DNA from: JASHVB01 sp035523995
GTDB taxonomy: Bacteria; Pseudomonadota; Alphaproteobacteria; Acetobacterales; Acetobacteraceae
Direction of reading: 5' to 3'
Length of the DNA stretch: 64,000 nt
Assembly: GCA_035523995.1 (NCBI GenBank)
Contig: DATKPQ010000116.1
Location: 59,741-123,740, forward strand
Positions within the stretch are counted from its first letter, which is position 1. Each line of letters begins with the position of its first letter. The notes beneath the pieces are model-generated. The model was not told the origin of the DNA. It did not search any database and saw only the letters and a program-made list of their open reading frames with translations. This document shows, piece after piece, positions 51,129 to 59,842 of this stretch. The position numbers were made by a program, and so were the translations under genes.

Positions 51129-52478
51129 ATGATGCAGCCGCAACACAAACCACATGTGACCCGCCGCGGCATGATAGCGGGCGGCACCGCGGCGATCGCC
51201 AGTGGCGGCGTGCTGACAGGTAAGGGCCGCGCCGTTGAGACGGCCGCCCCGATCACCATCGTGATTAATCAATCGCCATGGTTCGACAGCTTCCGCCGCA
51301 CCGTCGCCGAATATGAGAAGCGGAGCGGCAACAAGGTGAACCTGGACGTCAACCCGTTCGCCGGCTCGCTGGAGAAGCAGCGCCAGTCGGTGCGGTCCGT
51401 GCACGGGCAGTACGACCTGCTGGTGATGAACTCTGGCTGGTTCGCCGAGATGTATTTTGGTGAGTTCGTCGAGCCGCTGACGGACATCGATCCGTCGTTC
51501 AAGCTGGAGCGGGATGTCTATACGCTGGACGACACGGTGTATTTCGACGCGGCAAAGAAGGTGATGGCGGCGAGCGGCAAGCTGATGTCGATGCCGATCG
51601 CGCCGCTGATCCCGCTGTTGTACTATCGGGAGGATCTGTACAAATCGACCGGGCTCAAGGTGCCGCAAACCTTCGCTGAACTGGAGGCGAATGCGATCAA
51701 GCTGAATCACCCGCCGCACATCTACGGCATCGTGCAGCGCGGCGCGCGCGGGACCGCTTCGGTGTCGTACGATTTCTACCCGTACCTTTACGGGTTCGGT
51801 GGCAACGTCTTCAAGGATCCCGGTGCTGGCGATTACCAGGTGACGCTGAACAGTACGGCGGGGCGTACTGCGCTAGAGTATTATTTGCGGCTGGCGAAGG
51901 AAGCCGGACATCCCAGGACCGCATCGATCGACCAGGCGGAGGTGATCCTGAACATGGTCACCGGCAAGGCGGCGCATATCATGGTGGTCGCCGCCGCCTG
52001 GTCGCAGATGGACAATCCGGACAAATCCGCGGTCGTCGGCAAGGTGGATTTCGCCCCGCCGCCGCATGCGCGCGGCTTTCCGACTGCGCCCGGGCTGGGG
52101 CACTGGCTGGGCGGCGTGTCGCGCAACGTGCCCGACGCACGCAAGCGCGCAACGGTCGAGTTCCTGAACTGGTTCCAGACCCGCGACGCGCAGATGTTCT
52201 ATGCGCGGGCAGGCGGCATCCCGATCAGCTCAGCGATCTATAACAGCCCGCTTGCCGCCGAGCCTCGCTTCCGCTGGATGAAGGCGATGGCCGAGGCGCT
52301 GCCGCATGCGGTGAACATCTACTATTTCCCGCAGGCGAGTGAGGTGACCGGCATCCTTGACGTGGGCCTCAATCGCGCGGTGGCGGGGGAGATCACCGCG
52401 GTTGCCGCACTGAATTCCATGGCGGACCAGATTTATCATGTCATGGCGAGCAATGGCTATCGCACCGGCGTGCTTTGA
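51129..52478 (+). CDS. ABC transporter substrate-binding protein, family 1 (sugar type)
   Basis: A 449-aa extracellular solute-binding protein. A twin-arginine signal peptide (HVTRRGMIAGGTAAIASGG) leads into PITIVINQSPWFDSFRRTVA, YDLLVMNSGWFAEMYFGEFV, MPIAPLIPLLYYREDLYKST and GLGHWLGGVSRNVPDARKRA. It is the usual architecture of SBP_bac_1. GGAGGAGA lies 4-5 nt before the ATG. First gene of a rightward unit with two permeases and a sulfatase, so the ligand is probably a sulfated or otherwise substituted sugar or glycan (inference). Confidence 0.92.
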   Translation: MMQPQHKPHVTRRGMIAGGTAAIASGGVLTGKGRAVETAAPITIVINQSPWFDSFRRTVAEYEKRSGNKVNLDVNPFAGSLEKQRQSVRSVHGQYDLLVMNSGWFAEMYFGEFVEPLTDIDPSFKLERDVYTLDDTVYFDAAKKVMAASGKLMSMPIAPLIPLLYYREDLYKSTGLKVPQTFAELEANAIKLNHPPHIYGIVQRGARGTASVSYDFYPYLYGFGGNVFKDPGAGDYQVTLNSTAGRTALEYYLRLAKEAGHPRTASIDQAEVILNMVTGKAAHIMVVAAAWSQMDNPDKSAVVGKVDFAPPPHARGFPTAPGLGHWLGGVSRNVPDARKRATVEFLNWFQTRDAQMFYARAGGIPISSAIYNSPLAAEPRFRWMKAMAEALPHAVNIYYFPQASEVTGILDVGLNRAVAGEITAVAALNSMADQIYHVMASNGYRTGVL

Positions 52479-52481
52479 ACC

Positions 52482-53450
52482 ATGGCGATGAGCACGGCCG
52501 GCCGGCCGGTTGCGGCGGTGGCGTCGCCCGCCATGCCGCGCGCGCGGCACCGCCCGATGCGCCGGCGCGGCGGGTTTGGCGACGACCGGCCGTGGCGCTG
52601 GGCGTTCTTCTCGCCCGCATTGTTGCTGATGCTGGCACTCGGGCTGTTGCCGCTGGTCAATCTGCTGACCACCAGCTTCTACGACGTGACGTGGACTCGC
52701 GCCGCCGCGGTCTGGCACGGGGTGGCGCTGGCGCACTATGCGGCGCTGCCGGCGGATCCGTTGTTCCGCGCCGGTCTGGTCAACAACGTGGTGTTTGCGC
52801 TGGCCGCGGTCGGCGGTGAGATGCTGCTGGGGTTCTTCCTGGCGCTGCTTTGCAGCCGCATCGTCCGCGGCACCGCGCTGTACCGCACCATTTTCCTGTT
52901 GCCGATCCTCACGCCGGGCATCGTGATCGGCGCGATCTGGAAGCTGATGCTGAATTACGATTTCGGCCTGGTCAATCAAATGGTCGGGCTGCTGGGCCTG
53001 GCGCCTCAGGACTGGCTAGGCTCGCCGCGGACCGCGCTGGTGGCGGTCATCGCCGTGGATATCTGGCACTGGACGCCGTTCTGCTTCCTGCTGTTGCTGG
53101 CCGGCATCGAATCCCTGCCGCAGGACGTTTATGAAGCGGTGCACATCGACGGCGCCGGCTTCTGGCAGGAGCTGCGCTACGTGACGCTGCCGCTGCTGGC
53201 GCCCGCCATCATGGTGACTGCGGCGTTCCGCGTGATGGTGGCGTTCAAGGTGTTCGATGAAGTCTACCTGCTGACGGGCGGCGGACCGGGCACCGCGACG
53301 GAAGTCCTCAGTTACACCATCTATCAGCGCTTCTTCACCGAGAATCGCGTCGGCTATGGCGCGGCCATGTCGGTGGCGGTGATCTTCCTGGTGTCGATGC
53401 TGCTGGTGCTGAGTATCGCGGCCCGCCGCAAGGCCGCGGCCGAACCATGA
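52482..53450 (+). CDS. ABC sugar-type permease (MalF/UgpA-like)
   Basis: A 322-aa permease: WRWAFFSPALLLMLALGLLP as first helix, then ALYRTIFLLPILTPGIVIGA, and the EAA loop DVYEAVHIDGAGFWQELRYV. The final KVFDEVYLLTGGGPGTATEV is diagnostic of the MalF-like subunit. Begins 3 bp after the binding protein and overlaps the next permease by 4 bp. Confidence 0.93.
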   Translation: MAMSTAGRPVAAVASPAMPRARHRPMRRRGGFGDDRPWRWAFFSPALLLMLALGLLPLVNLLTTSFYDVTWTRAAAVWHGVALAHYAALPADPLFRAGLVNNVVFALAAVGGEMLLGFFLALLCSRIVRGTALYRTIFLLPILTPGIVIGAIWKLMLNYDFGLVNQMVGLLGLAPQDWLGSPRTALVAVIAVDIWHWTPFCFLLLLAGIESLPQDVYEAVHIDGAGFWQELRYVTLPLLAPAIMVTAAFRVMVAFKVFDEVYLLTGGGPGTATEVLSYTIYQRFFTENRVGYGAAMSVAVIFLVSMLLVLSIAARRKAAAEP

Positions 53451-54295
53451 GCGCACGCACTGCAACCCGTGGACGCCGCCGTCTGCACAGCGCCGTCCGC
53501 CACAGCGTGCTGATCGTCGCGGCCGTTATCATCGTGGTGCCGATGATCTGGATCATCGCGGCCGGCTTCCGCACCCAGATCTCGCTTCTGATGGGCCGGG
53601 TATGGTTTACGCCGATCCTGGCGAACTTTCAGGAGGTGTTGTTCTCCGCCACGTCCGACTTCCTGACCAATTATCGCAACTCGCTGGTCGTCGGTATCAG
53701 CAGCACCGCGCTGTGCCTGGTGGTTGCGACATTGGCAGCGTGGTCGCTGCATCGCATGCGCTGGCCGCGCTGGGTGGTGCACGTCTTCCTCGGCTGGGCG
53801 CTGGTGTTCCAGATGATCCCGCCGATCGCGCTGGCCGGCGCCTGGTTCGCCATGGCACGCGGGGTCGGTCTGAGCAGTACGTTGGTGAGTCTCGTGCTCG
53901 CACATACGGTGCTGAATTTGCCGATGGCGCTGTGGCTGATGGGCGTCTACGTACGCGACGTGCCGATCGAACTGGAGGAGGCGGCGAATCTCGACGGCGC
54001 CTCGACGCCGGTCCTGCTGTGGCGGATCGTGGTGCCGCTGGTCGCACCCGGCCTCGCCGCGGCCGGCGTGCTGTGCTTCGTGTTCAGTTGGAACGAGTTC
54101 GCCGTGGCGCTGAACCTGACGGTGAAGGCGACCGCGACGGTGCCGGTGGCGATCGCGAAATTCGCCCAGGATTATGAAATCGACTACACGCAGATGGCAG
54201 CCACGGCCGCCCTGTCGATCCTGCCGGCCCTGCTCCTGCTGCTGTTTGCCCAGCGTTACATCGTCAAGGGCTTGACGCAGGGGGCGGTGAAATGA
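53447..54295 (+). CDS. ABC sugar-type permease (MalG/UgpE-like)
   Basis: A 282-aa permease with helices from VLIVAAVIIVVPMIWIIAAG onward, the EAA loop IELEEAANLDGASTPVLLWR and the characteristic C-terminal FVFSWNEFAVALNLT. The ATG overlaps the previous gene (ATGA). It pairs with the MalF-like permease. No gene for the ATPase (MsmK/UgpC type) exists in the cluster or elsewhere in the window. Confidence 0.93.
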   Translation: MSARTATRGRRRLHSAVRHSVLIVAAVIIVVPMIWIIAAGFRTQISLLMGRVWFTPILANFQEVLFSATSDFLTNYRNSLVVGISSTALCLVVATLAAWSLHRMRWPRWVVHVFLGWALVFQMIPPIALAGAWFAMARGVGLSSTLVSLVLAHTVLNLPMALWLMGVYVRDVPIELEEAANLDGASTPVLLWRIVVPLVAPGLAAAGVLCFVFSWNEFAVALNLTVKATATVPVAIAKFAQDYEIDYTQMAATAALSILPALLLLLFAQRYIVKGLTQGAVK

Positions 54296-54335
54296 CTCGA
54301 CGCGACCGTCCGCCGCGAATCCTCAAGGTGACCAC

Positions 54336-55850
54336 ATGAAATGTGTCTTCGTACTGTTCGATTCGCTCAACCGGCATTTGCTGGGGCCGTACGGAGGCAC
54401 GCGCATCGTCACGCCGAATTTCGACCGGCTGGCGGCGCGTTGCCGCCGCTTCGATCGCCACTATGTCGGCAGCCTGCCCTGCATGCCGGCACGCCGCGAC
54501 ATGCAGACCGGACGCCTGTCGTTCCTGCACCGAAGCTGGGGGCCGCTGGAGCCGTTCGACAATGCGTTCCCGGAATTGCTCTTCCAGGCCGGCATCTACA
54601 GCCACCTGGTGACCGATCATTTCCATTACTGGGAGGATGGCGGTGCGACCTACCACAATCGCTACGATAGCTATGAATTCGTGCGCGGCCAGGAAGGCGA
54701 TCGTTGGAAGGCCATGGTGCGGCCGCACTGGGAGCGGCTGCGCGAATTGTACCACCAGCGCCAGTTCTCCAGCAGCCGCCGGGTCAAGCTGGCACAGGAC
54801 ATCATCAATCGCGAATTCATCCGCGAGGAGAGGGATTTTCCTTCTGTCCAATGCTTTGCCCATGCCTTCGATTTCCTGGACCGCAACCGCACCGCCGACG
54901 GCTGGCTGCTGCAGCTTGAGACCTTCGATCCGCACGAACCGTTCTACGCACCGGCGCGCTTCAAGCAGGCGTTCGACACCGGCTGGAATGGCGGCGTGCG
55001 CGATTGGCCGCGCTATGGCCGGGTCGACGAATTGCCGGCGGAATGCGAGGAACTGCGCGCCAACTACTACGCGGTCGTCTCGCTGTGCGACTTCCTGCTG
55101 GGCCAGCTACTGGACTATTTCGACCGCTACGCGCTGTGGCAGGACACCGCCCTGCTGGTCACCACCGACCACGGCTTCCTGCTGGGCGAGCATGATTTCT
55201 GGGCCAAGAACCGCATGAACCTCTACGAAGAGATCGTGCACATTCCTTTGTTCTTGCATGATCCACGGCAGCCGGAGGCGGGCGCGCACAGCGCCGCGCT
55301 GACCCAGACCATCGACCTCGCGCCGACCTTTCTGGATTTGTTCCACGTGGCGAGCATGCCCGAGATGCAAGGCCATTCGATCCTGGCCGCTCAGCGATCG
55401 GCGGCGCCGCTGCGCGACGCGGCCTTGTTCGGGTATTTCGGCGGCGCGGTGAATGTGACCGATGGGCACCACACCTATCACCGCTTCCCGCCTGACCTGA
55501 AGCAGCAGGAGATTTATCAATACACGCTGATGCCGACGCATATCATGTCGCCGTTCTCGCTTGAGGAACTTGCGCAGGCGAGCCTCGCCGAACCGTTGCC
55601 GTTCGCGAAAGGTGCGCGCCTGTTGAAAGTGCCGGTGATCCAGCGGTCGCCGATGTTCAACAGCTATGGTCCGGGCGCGCTGCTGGAAAGCGACACGCGG
55701 CTTTACGACCTTACTGCGGATCCCGGCCAGGCGCAGCCGATTCACAACATGACGGTAGAGCAACGCATGATCGCGACGATGGCGCGGCTGATGGCGGAGA
55801 ATGACGCGCCGCCGGAGGCGTTTGCCCGGCTTGGCATCGCAGCGCCATGA
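54336..55850 (+). CDS. type I sulfatase / phosphonate-monoesterase-like hydrolase
   Basis: A 504-aa alkaline-phosphatase-superfamily sulfatase. The formylglycine motif CxPxR is SLPCMPARRDMQTGR with Cys49, which needs an anaerobic- or FGE-type maturase. Metal residues include Asp9 (LFDSLNRH) and the TTDHGFLLGEHDFW segment. No signal peptide, so it is cytoplasmic and presumably acts after import. The start is 40 bp after the permease, with ACC spacing and a weak AAGGTG RBS. Members of this group cleave sulfate, phosphonate or phosphate monoesters; the exact substrate is not determinable. Confidence 0.9.
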   Translation: MKCVFVLFDSLNRHLLGPYGGTRIVTPNFDRLAARCRRFDRHYVGSLPCMPARRDMQTGRLSFLHRSWGPLEPFDNAFPELLFQAGIYSHLVTDHFHYWEDGGATYHNRYDSYEFVRGQEGDRWKAMVRPHWERLRELYHQRQFSSSRRVKLAQDIINREFIREERDFPSVQCFAHAFDFLDRNRTADGWLLQLETFDPHEPFYAPARFKQAFDTGWNGGVRDWPRYGRVDELPAECEELRANYYAVVSLCDFLLGQLLDYFDRYALWQDTALLVTTDHGFLLGEHDFWAKNRMNLYEEIVHIPLFLHDPRQPEAGAHSAALTQTIDLAPTFLDLFHVASMPEMQGHSILAAQRSAAPLRDAALFGYFGGAVNVTDGHHTYHRFPPDLKQQEIYQYTLMPTHIMSPFSLEELAQASLAEPLPFAKGARLLKVPVIQRSPMFNSYGPGALLESDTRLYDLTADPGQAQPIHNMTVEQRMIATMARLMAENDAPPEAFARLGIAAP

Positions 55851-55902
55851 GTCTGCCGCGTCCGCCGATCCAGCGCGGCGTCGCTGCGTCGTGATTTCGC
55901 CC

Positions 55903-56073
55903 ATGGAACGCAACCGGCTTGGCGATTTGCGCCAATACGCCAGCGTGCGCCGGATCGTGCTGGACGACGGGACGGAGCGCGGCGTCTGTGGCGTCGCATC
56001 GAGGCCCCGATTGGCGGCAACTGCCTGCGGATCATCGACGTGGTGGAGAACCTGGCGAGCCATCCCGCGCTTC
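55903..56073 (+). pseudogene. DUF4432-like (aldose-epimerase fold) remnant
   Basis: Starts MERNRLGDLRQYASVRRIVL, DDGTERGV, then changes frame to WRRIEAPIGGNCLRIIDVVE, NLASHP. These match the beginning and an internal part of DUF4432 galactose-mutarotase-like proteins. The bulk (about 250 codons) is missing. It lies directly behind the sulfatase and would have been the next gene of that operon. Confidence 0.6.
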
Positions 56074-56188
56074 TCTAATTCTGAATAACCTGGTGAGATC
56101 ACCTACCTGCCCCGACGACCTGCCTTGGGCGGCTCGCTGTGCGCAGTTTGGTTTGAGAGCCGGCCGTTTCCGCCAGCATGCGGCACGC

Positions 56189-56800
56189 CAACGGCTCATA
56201 GAGGCTGACATCGATTTCCTGTCCGCTCCCGGCGCCGCCCTGGTTGCGCCGATAGAGCGCGAACATCGCCGCCACTGCGGCAAACGTGGCCACGACCGAG
56301 TCCGCCATCGGAAATCCCGGCAGGGTCGGCGGACGATCGGGAAAGCCGGTGAAGCCCGGGATTCCGCTGAACGCCTCTGCCACTGTGCCGTAGCTGCCAC
56401 GATGGGCATACGGCCCCGTCTGGCCGAACCCGGAAACCCGCACCAGGACCACGCGCGAGTTCACCTTCGCCAGTTCGGCGTGGCCGAGGCCCCAGCGTTC
56501 GAATGTTCCGGGCCGGTAATTCTCGATGACGATGTCGGCGTGTGCCACCATGTGGCGGAACAGCGCCTGTCCCTCGGGATGCGACAGGGTCAGCGTGACC
56601 AGGCGCTTGTTGCGCGCGATCACCTTCCACCACCAGCGAGCGGCCTTCCTTCATCGGCGCCCAGTGCCGCATCGCGTCGCCGACATGCGATTGCTCCATC
56701 TTGATCACCTCGGCGCCGAAATCCGCCAGATGCGTTGCGGCGAGCGGTCCGGCGATCATTGTGCCGGCGTCCAGCACGCACAGTCCCTGCCGCGGCCCCT
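56189..56800 (-). pseudogene. CaiB/BaiF CoA-transferase, frameshifted and C-terminally truncated
   Basis: The first frame has LCVLDAGTMIAGPLAATHLA, DFGAEVIKMEQS and APMKEGRSL. The second continues with KVIARNKRLVTLTLSHPEGQ, ADIVIENYRPGTFERWGLGH and GSGQEIDVSLYEPL. The junction is CTGGTGGTGGAAG near 56625-56632. Deleting one G gives CTGTGGTGGAAG (LWWK), as expected for the family. The C-terminal half, from SLYEPL onward, is missing; a family member is ~400 aa. Confidence 0.85.
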
Positions 56801-56940
56801 TGCCGCCTCCTGCGCCGAAGGCCGACGCGAGGTCCTCCGGTCGCATGCCGATCATCCCACGCACCCGGCGGGCACCGGGCATCGTTCCGCCAACGCGGTG
56901 ACCTGCCGCGAACACCGCTATCGGCTCCATCATCGGGCGC

Positions 56941-57385
56941 ATTCAGGATGCGGGCGTTCAGATGCGCGACCCGGCGGAACCCGGCTTTGTCCAGGCCGCG
57001 GATCGTCATCGCGGTGCTGCCCAGCCGCAGTCCGGCGTGGCCCGTCGCACCGGCGCGCGCCGGAAGCGGCACGGCGTTGCAGACCAGGCAGTGCGCTTCG
57101 AGCCGCCGCTCCGCCGTCCGCCCGCCGATGTAGCTGGCCCGCAGATCTACGACCACCATGTGCGTGTCGGTACCGCCACGAAAGAGCGGCAATCCGGCCT
57201 CGATCAGCGCATCGGCAAAGCTGCGTGCGTTACGCACCACGGCGCATCAGCGCGGCGAAACCGGGACGCGACGCCAATTCGAACAGGACGGCGCGCGCCG
57301 CGATGATATGTGCGCCCGGAGCGCCCTTGAGGCCGGGGAACAAGGCGACGTCGATCTTTTCCGCCAGCGCCGCTTTGCACAACCA
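56941..57385 (-). pseudogene. serine hydroxymethyltransferase-like C-terminal remnant
   Basis: One frame gives AEKIDVALFPGLKGAPGAHI, IAARAVLFELASRPGFAALM. Another continues RNARSFADALIEAGLPLFRG, GTDTHMVVVDLRASYIGG and AGLRLGSTAMTIRG. These are the SHMT segments after the PLP lysine. The frames change near 57235-57240, and the N-terminal ~230 residues, including the Lys, are absent. Confidence 0.82.
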
Positions 57386-58105
57386 GCGATAACCTATGGA
57401 TATCAGCGATGGAAACCCGACAGTTCGCAGTGGGAACTCGACGCTAATTTCGGTTCCTGCCACCTGCGAGACTGTCAGCGTACCGTCGTCTCAGCAAACC
57501 TTCCGGGTCCTCAGTCCTAGACCGGCTTCACCCATGTCCTCGTTATTTGGCTTCCCAGGGCCATAGTCCTATATAGCTAGTTTTGCTGTCCGTCCCGATT
57601 CAGTTTTCAGCATGGCGATCAACTTGGTCCCCAGGCCATGCTGAAAGATATGCGGCATTGTCAAACTAAGGTACCGTGGAACTAATTCTAAAAATGTTAC
57701 AGCTCGGAAGCTCAGCACGGAGAAAGTCTAGGCGAATCGACCGCCGGTTTGCGAAAGAAAGTTACCGCCAGGCGCACATCCGCACGGTTTGAACTGTGGC
57801 GCCGCCACCTCGACCGTGCCGAACAACGAGCTCAATCGGCGGATGCGTGTGTCCTTTAGCGGGCGGCGGCCCCATGCGGTGCTGCCGAATTGTTCCCAGG
57901 CCCGGCAGGACGGCATAGGGCGGCACGCGTCCTGCGGCCATCTTGCACAACTCCCACAACTGTGCCCGGGGGACCGGCTATCAGACCTCTGTCTAATGCG
58001 ACAACGCAGCGCCGGGGCAAACGCCTGCGCTGCGACCGGCCGGCGCTCGCGCTCACGCGCCGCGCCTCATCACCGCACGATACTGCCGCGTTAGCGGCCC
58101 GGGCC
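57386..58105. other. 720-bp gap, AT-richer, with one hairpin
   Basis: No gene is recognised. A 12-bp perfect stem (TTTCAGCATGGC at 57605-57616, complement at 57635-57646, 18-nt loop) lies in the middle. It has no T-run and could be a processed RNA or a repeat end. Base composition is clearly more AT-rich around 57540-57740 than in flanking genes. Confidence 0.4.
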
Positions 58106-58360
58106 TCAATAGTAATGCCAACTCCCATTGCGGCGCTCGCGGTGCATGTAGTAACGATGGTTCCAGTAGTAGTTGTAATAGCGGCCCTTATAGCGATATG
58201 GATAGTGATGCCCCTGGTAGTAATACACCTCGACAATGGCGCCATGCGACGGCACCAGTGCCAACCCGGTGCTGCTAACGGGCGCGGCACACGCGGGCGC
58301 AGCGGCAGCGAGCGATGTGATGCCCCCCAGCACCGTCAGAATTCGAAACATTACCTTCAT
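58106..58360 (-). CDS. small secreted Tyr/His-rich protein
   Basis: An 84-aa protein from the ATG at 58360, with AGGAG upstream. A signal peptide (FRILTVLGGITSLAAAAPAC) is followed by a short mature chain. Its last ~40 residues are dense in Tyr, His and Arg (VYYYQGHHYPYRYKGRYYNY, YWNHRYYMHRE, SWHYY). Similar tiny proteins occur in alphaproteobacteria without known function; metal or polyphenol/wall binding is possible. Monocistronic. Confidence 0.7.
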   Translation of the reverse strand: MKVMFRILTVLGGITSLAAAAPACAAPVSSTGLALVPSHGAIVEVYYYQGHHYPYRYKGRYYNYYWNHRYYMHRERRNGSWHYY

Positions 58361-58696
58361 CCTGCGCGCTCCTGTGTGTCCTCGCGTCTGACCGCTTGTC
58401 CATTGGCCGCTCGCCAGTCTGCTGACGCCGGCCGGAACGGGCAAGGCCGTTTCGGCACGACGGGCGCGGTTACCGGGCAAATTCGGCGTGAGCGGCGACG
58501 TCGCTTCCGACCTCTGGGGGGTAAGGTCACTTTTGACAAAAGGAGCTCTCCGTCAAGGGTCAAACGATCCACAGCGCCTCTTGCTGGGCCAAATCGGGTT
58601 GCGTTGCCCAAATGGCCACAATGCACATCTTCGCGGTCACTGGCCCAGATCGGAATGTAGCAGAGCACGCCGCCACTCTGCGACCGACAGATGTCA
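58361..58696. other. 336-bp gap
   Basis: Between two small leftward genes. I see no coding pattern or structured element beyond the expected promoter of the Tyr/His-rich gene. Confidence 0.4.
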
Positions 58697-58834
58697 TCAC
58701 CGGCGCGCTGGGACCATCAGGCGGTCGCCATGCGCCCAGTAGCCGGCACTGAACGAGCTGGCCATCAGAACGATCAGCACCGCCGCTGCTACGACGATCG
58801 TGCGCAGATTGAAGGCATGCACCACCTCCGACAT
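58697..58834 (-). CDS. possible 45-aa single-helix membrane protein
   Basis: From the ATG at 58834: MSEVVHAFNLRTIVVAAAVL, then a continued hydrophobic run and SAGYWAHGDRLMVPARR. One transmembrane helix is clear. There is no good RBS and no homology. The frame stays open 39 codons upstream. Reported as tentative. Confidence 0.35.
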   Translation of the reverse strand: MSEVVHAFNLRTIVVAAAVLIVLMASSFSAGYWAHGDRLMVPARR

Positions 58835-59091
58835 CGCATAGCGGGTCGTCGAGCTCAACCGGCTTGATGGATCGCGTCGGGAGGGAGGATGCTGTCTCTG
58901 GTCAGAACGCACGAAACGCTCGGATTTGACAGATGAGACCGTCCCAAACATGGGGGGAGAACAAAACCAGCAAATCGCGGCGAACGTCCTGCTGTCGGCC
59001 GGCGCCCCGACCGGCGAGCTGCTTCACCCCCATGGTTGGGACGGTCTATACTATCTATACGATCAGCGCAGCACGATGGGCGGGCGGGACT

Positions 59092-59214
59092 GGCGAGCGT
59101 TATGCCATCACCCGACGGGACGGCCAGCCGCTGGCGATCGCTGGGCGCTGGGCGGCATGCCGGCAGCCGGACGACGCGGTTGTGCGCACCTATTGCATCA
59201 TCACGGTCGCAGCG
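59092..59214 (+). pseudogene. SRAP (YedK/HMCES-like) fragment
   Basis: About 40 codons read GERYAITRRDGQPLAIAGRW and PDDAVVRTYCIITVAA. This matches the central part of SOS-response-associated peptidases. The N-terminal catalytic Cys2 and the C-terminal His are missing. It is cut at the right by the IS6-type transposase fragment. Confidence 0.65.
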
Positions 59215-59542
59215 GCTGAACGAGGATGTCGAGCACGACACCATCCTGATCGATGGCACGCCACAGGTAATGCTGAACGCCTTGGATCCGGATGAAGACC
59301 TCATCCATATGCCACTGGTCGCCCGGACCAAGCCGCCGCCGGCGCATAGCGTGAGCGAAGCTCCCGCCAAACATCTGGCACCACCGCCGCATTGTTTCAT
59401 ATGGGACGGTGACTCCGCGCTCGGCCAGAAGCAGCTCACCATCCCGCAGGCTGAGGCTGAACACGAAGTAGAGCCAGATGGCGTGGCTGATGACCTCGGC
59501 CGGGAACCGATGGCGGTAGTGGGGATCAGGTGAGGCTTTCAT
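59201..59542 (-). mobile_element. IS6-family transposase, N-terminal fragment
   Basis: A 113-codon frame from the ATG at 59542: YRHRFPAEVISHAIWLYFVF, RRWCQMFGGSFAHAMRRRR and WHMDEVFIRIQGVQHYLWRA. The first catalytic Asp of the DDE triad is in HMDEV. The full protein is ~235 aa, so the second Asp and the Glu are missing. It ends where the SRAP fragment begins, near 59213. Confidence 0.85.
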
Positions 59543-59842
59543 GCCATGAGTCTCCCCCGCCTCGCGGACCGCGAACAGACCCAGGCCGGGTTACCGTGAC
59601 AATGCCCACGACAGAACTCCGCCGCCTTCATCTCACTGGCTTGCGTCTTCATCTTGATAAAAATCCGTCCACACGCCTTAGAAGGTCCGAAAGACGGTGT
59701 CACGCACCTCGATATCTTCTCGTTCCCTCCGTCGGCATCGCTTTCGGCCCGAGGGAACTGCGGTGGCCGTTATCATGTCGCCACCATGCCGGGCAGGCTA
59801 AGCTGCTGCTACCAGAGACCTGTCTCCTTGTTTGTTCCTGCG
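59543..59842. other. 300-bp gap
   Basis: Holds the presumed outer end of the IS6-type element and no recognisable gene. A clear terminal inverted repeat was not identified. Confidence 0.4.
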
